DNA from: Nitriliruptorales bacterium
Lineage (GTDB): Bacteria; Actinomycetota; Nitriliruptoria; Euzebyales; Egibacteraceae
Direction of reading: 5' to 3'
Length of the DNA stretch: 5,056 bases
Assembly: GCA_007133145.1 (NCBI GenBank)
Contig: SLNF01000189.1
Location: 1-5,056 of the forward strand
Below, one piece after another: positions 4,730 to 5,056 of the stretch. The position numbers and the translations under genes were made by a program. The stretch's first letter is position 1; every line of letters begins with the position of its first letter. Under the pieces are notes generated by a model. That model was not told the DNA's origin and made no database searches. It saw only the letters and a program-made list of their open reading frames with translations.

Positions 4730-5056
4730 GTGACTGCGGGCTGGCGCTGCCCTGTGTGCGGCCGCCCCTGTCCGTGGCCGCCGCAGGGGTCCTGCGCGGG
4801 GTGCGGCATCCGGCTCGACGGCCCGGAGGTCGAGGAGATCGTCGCGCTCGACTGGGAGGTCGGCGCGGTCCAGGAGCGGCGGGCCGCGCTCGTCGACCGG
4901 TTGCGCCGGGAGACGGGGCACACGCCCGACGTGCCGCCGCCCGCGCCGACGACCGTGGGCGTGTGGCCCCCGCCCGCGTTCGGCGTTGGTCAGCCGCTGG
5001 CGGCGCCGACAGCGCCGCAGCCGTGGCCCGCTCCCGCTCCCCCGACGGGCTGGCCG
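4730..5056 (+). CDS. N-terminal part of a zinc-ribbon protein with Pro/Trp-rich linker, 3' end outside window
   Basis: An open frame from GTG 4730 runs to the last base without a stop (109 codons). Residues 7-26 form a zinc ribbon: CPVCG (Cys7, Cys10) and CAGCG (Cys22, Cys25), with an extra Cys14. Residues 31-61 form a charged probable helix or coiled coil (LDW, then QERRAALVDRLRRE). From 66 on it is low-complexity Pro/Ala/Trp, a disordered linker. The start is supported by GAGGAG (4716-4721), eight bases upstream. A cysteine-pair ribbon, then a GPE…LD helix, then a proline linker resembles the N-terminus of the large actinobacterial membrane proteins named after the SCO7613 C-terminal domain; this likeness is from memory. 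Other zinc-ribbon membrane or regulatory proteins are possible since the main domain is cut off. The candidate terminator at 4561-4592 suggests its own transcription unit. Confidence 0.72.
   Translation, partial: MTAGWRCPVCGRPCPWPPQGSCAGCGIRLDGPEVEEIVALDWEVGAVQERRAALVDRLRRETGHTPDVPPPAPTTVGVWPPPAFGVGQPLAAPTAPQPWPAPAPPTGWP

Noticed and set aside
4468..4923. Minus-strand frames (151 and 93 codons) over the zinc-ribbon gene
   Set aside because: No recognisable domain; the plus strand has a Shine-Dalgarno, GTG start and a paired-cysteine zinc ribbon open to the window end.

Overview
The window is very GC-rich (roughly 70% or more by eye) with strong third-position G/C bias, short intergenic gaps, GTG starts, clear Shine-Dalgarno sites and GC hairpins without T-tracts. 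This fits a high-GC Actinomycetota chromosome. The gene content does not identify the genus. There is no sign of phage, transposon, CRISPR or RNA genes. Five of the six main genes are on the plus strand.

Left part (1-860): the window opens inside the last ~139 codons of a leucyl aminopeptidase (M17, PepA type). It converges across a 51-base gap, holding a nested hairpin, on a minus-strand gene for a small hotdog thioesterase. That protein keeps the Thr/Glu/His triad of the fluoroacetyl-CoA thioesterase FlK at exact spacing, but lacks FlK's lid phenylalanine.

Divergent region and membrane gene (861-1795): between the thioesterase and the next plus-strand gene lie three dyad-symmetric elements. 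They are followed by a 15-codon ORF with a strong ribosome binding site, whose stop overlaps (GTGA) the GTG start of a 263-residue protein of about eight membrane helices that I do not recognise.

Middle (1796-3500): a 274-base gap holds a terminator-like hairpin, a perfect 49-bp tandem duplication and a further GC hairpin. It leads to a 476-residue DUF2252 protein with an excellent AGGAGGA site. Its conserved motifs look like the catalytic loop, metal-binding motif, glycine-rich loop and lysine of a kinase/aminoglycoside-phosphotransferase fold, but in permuted order (C-lobe motifs first). This is the most interesting item here.

Right part (3501-5056): a structured gap that becomes relatively AT-rich leads to a complete classical short-chain dehydrogenase (NAD-type, full N-S-Y-K tetrad). 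A perfect 10-bp-stem hairpin follows. The window ends inside a gene starting at GTG 4730, which encodes an N-terminal four-cysteine zinc ribbon, a charged helix and a Pro/Trp-rich linker, possibly the start of a large actinobacterial SCO7613-like membrane protein.

The genes do not form one obvious pathway. They look like independent housekeeping and accessory units, mostly separated by candidate terminators. I see no clear new multi-gene system; the points worth following are the DUF2252 motif order, the FlK-like enzyme, the coupled mini-ORF and the repeat upstream of the DUF2252 gene.
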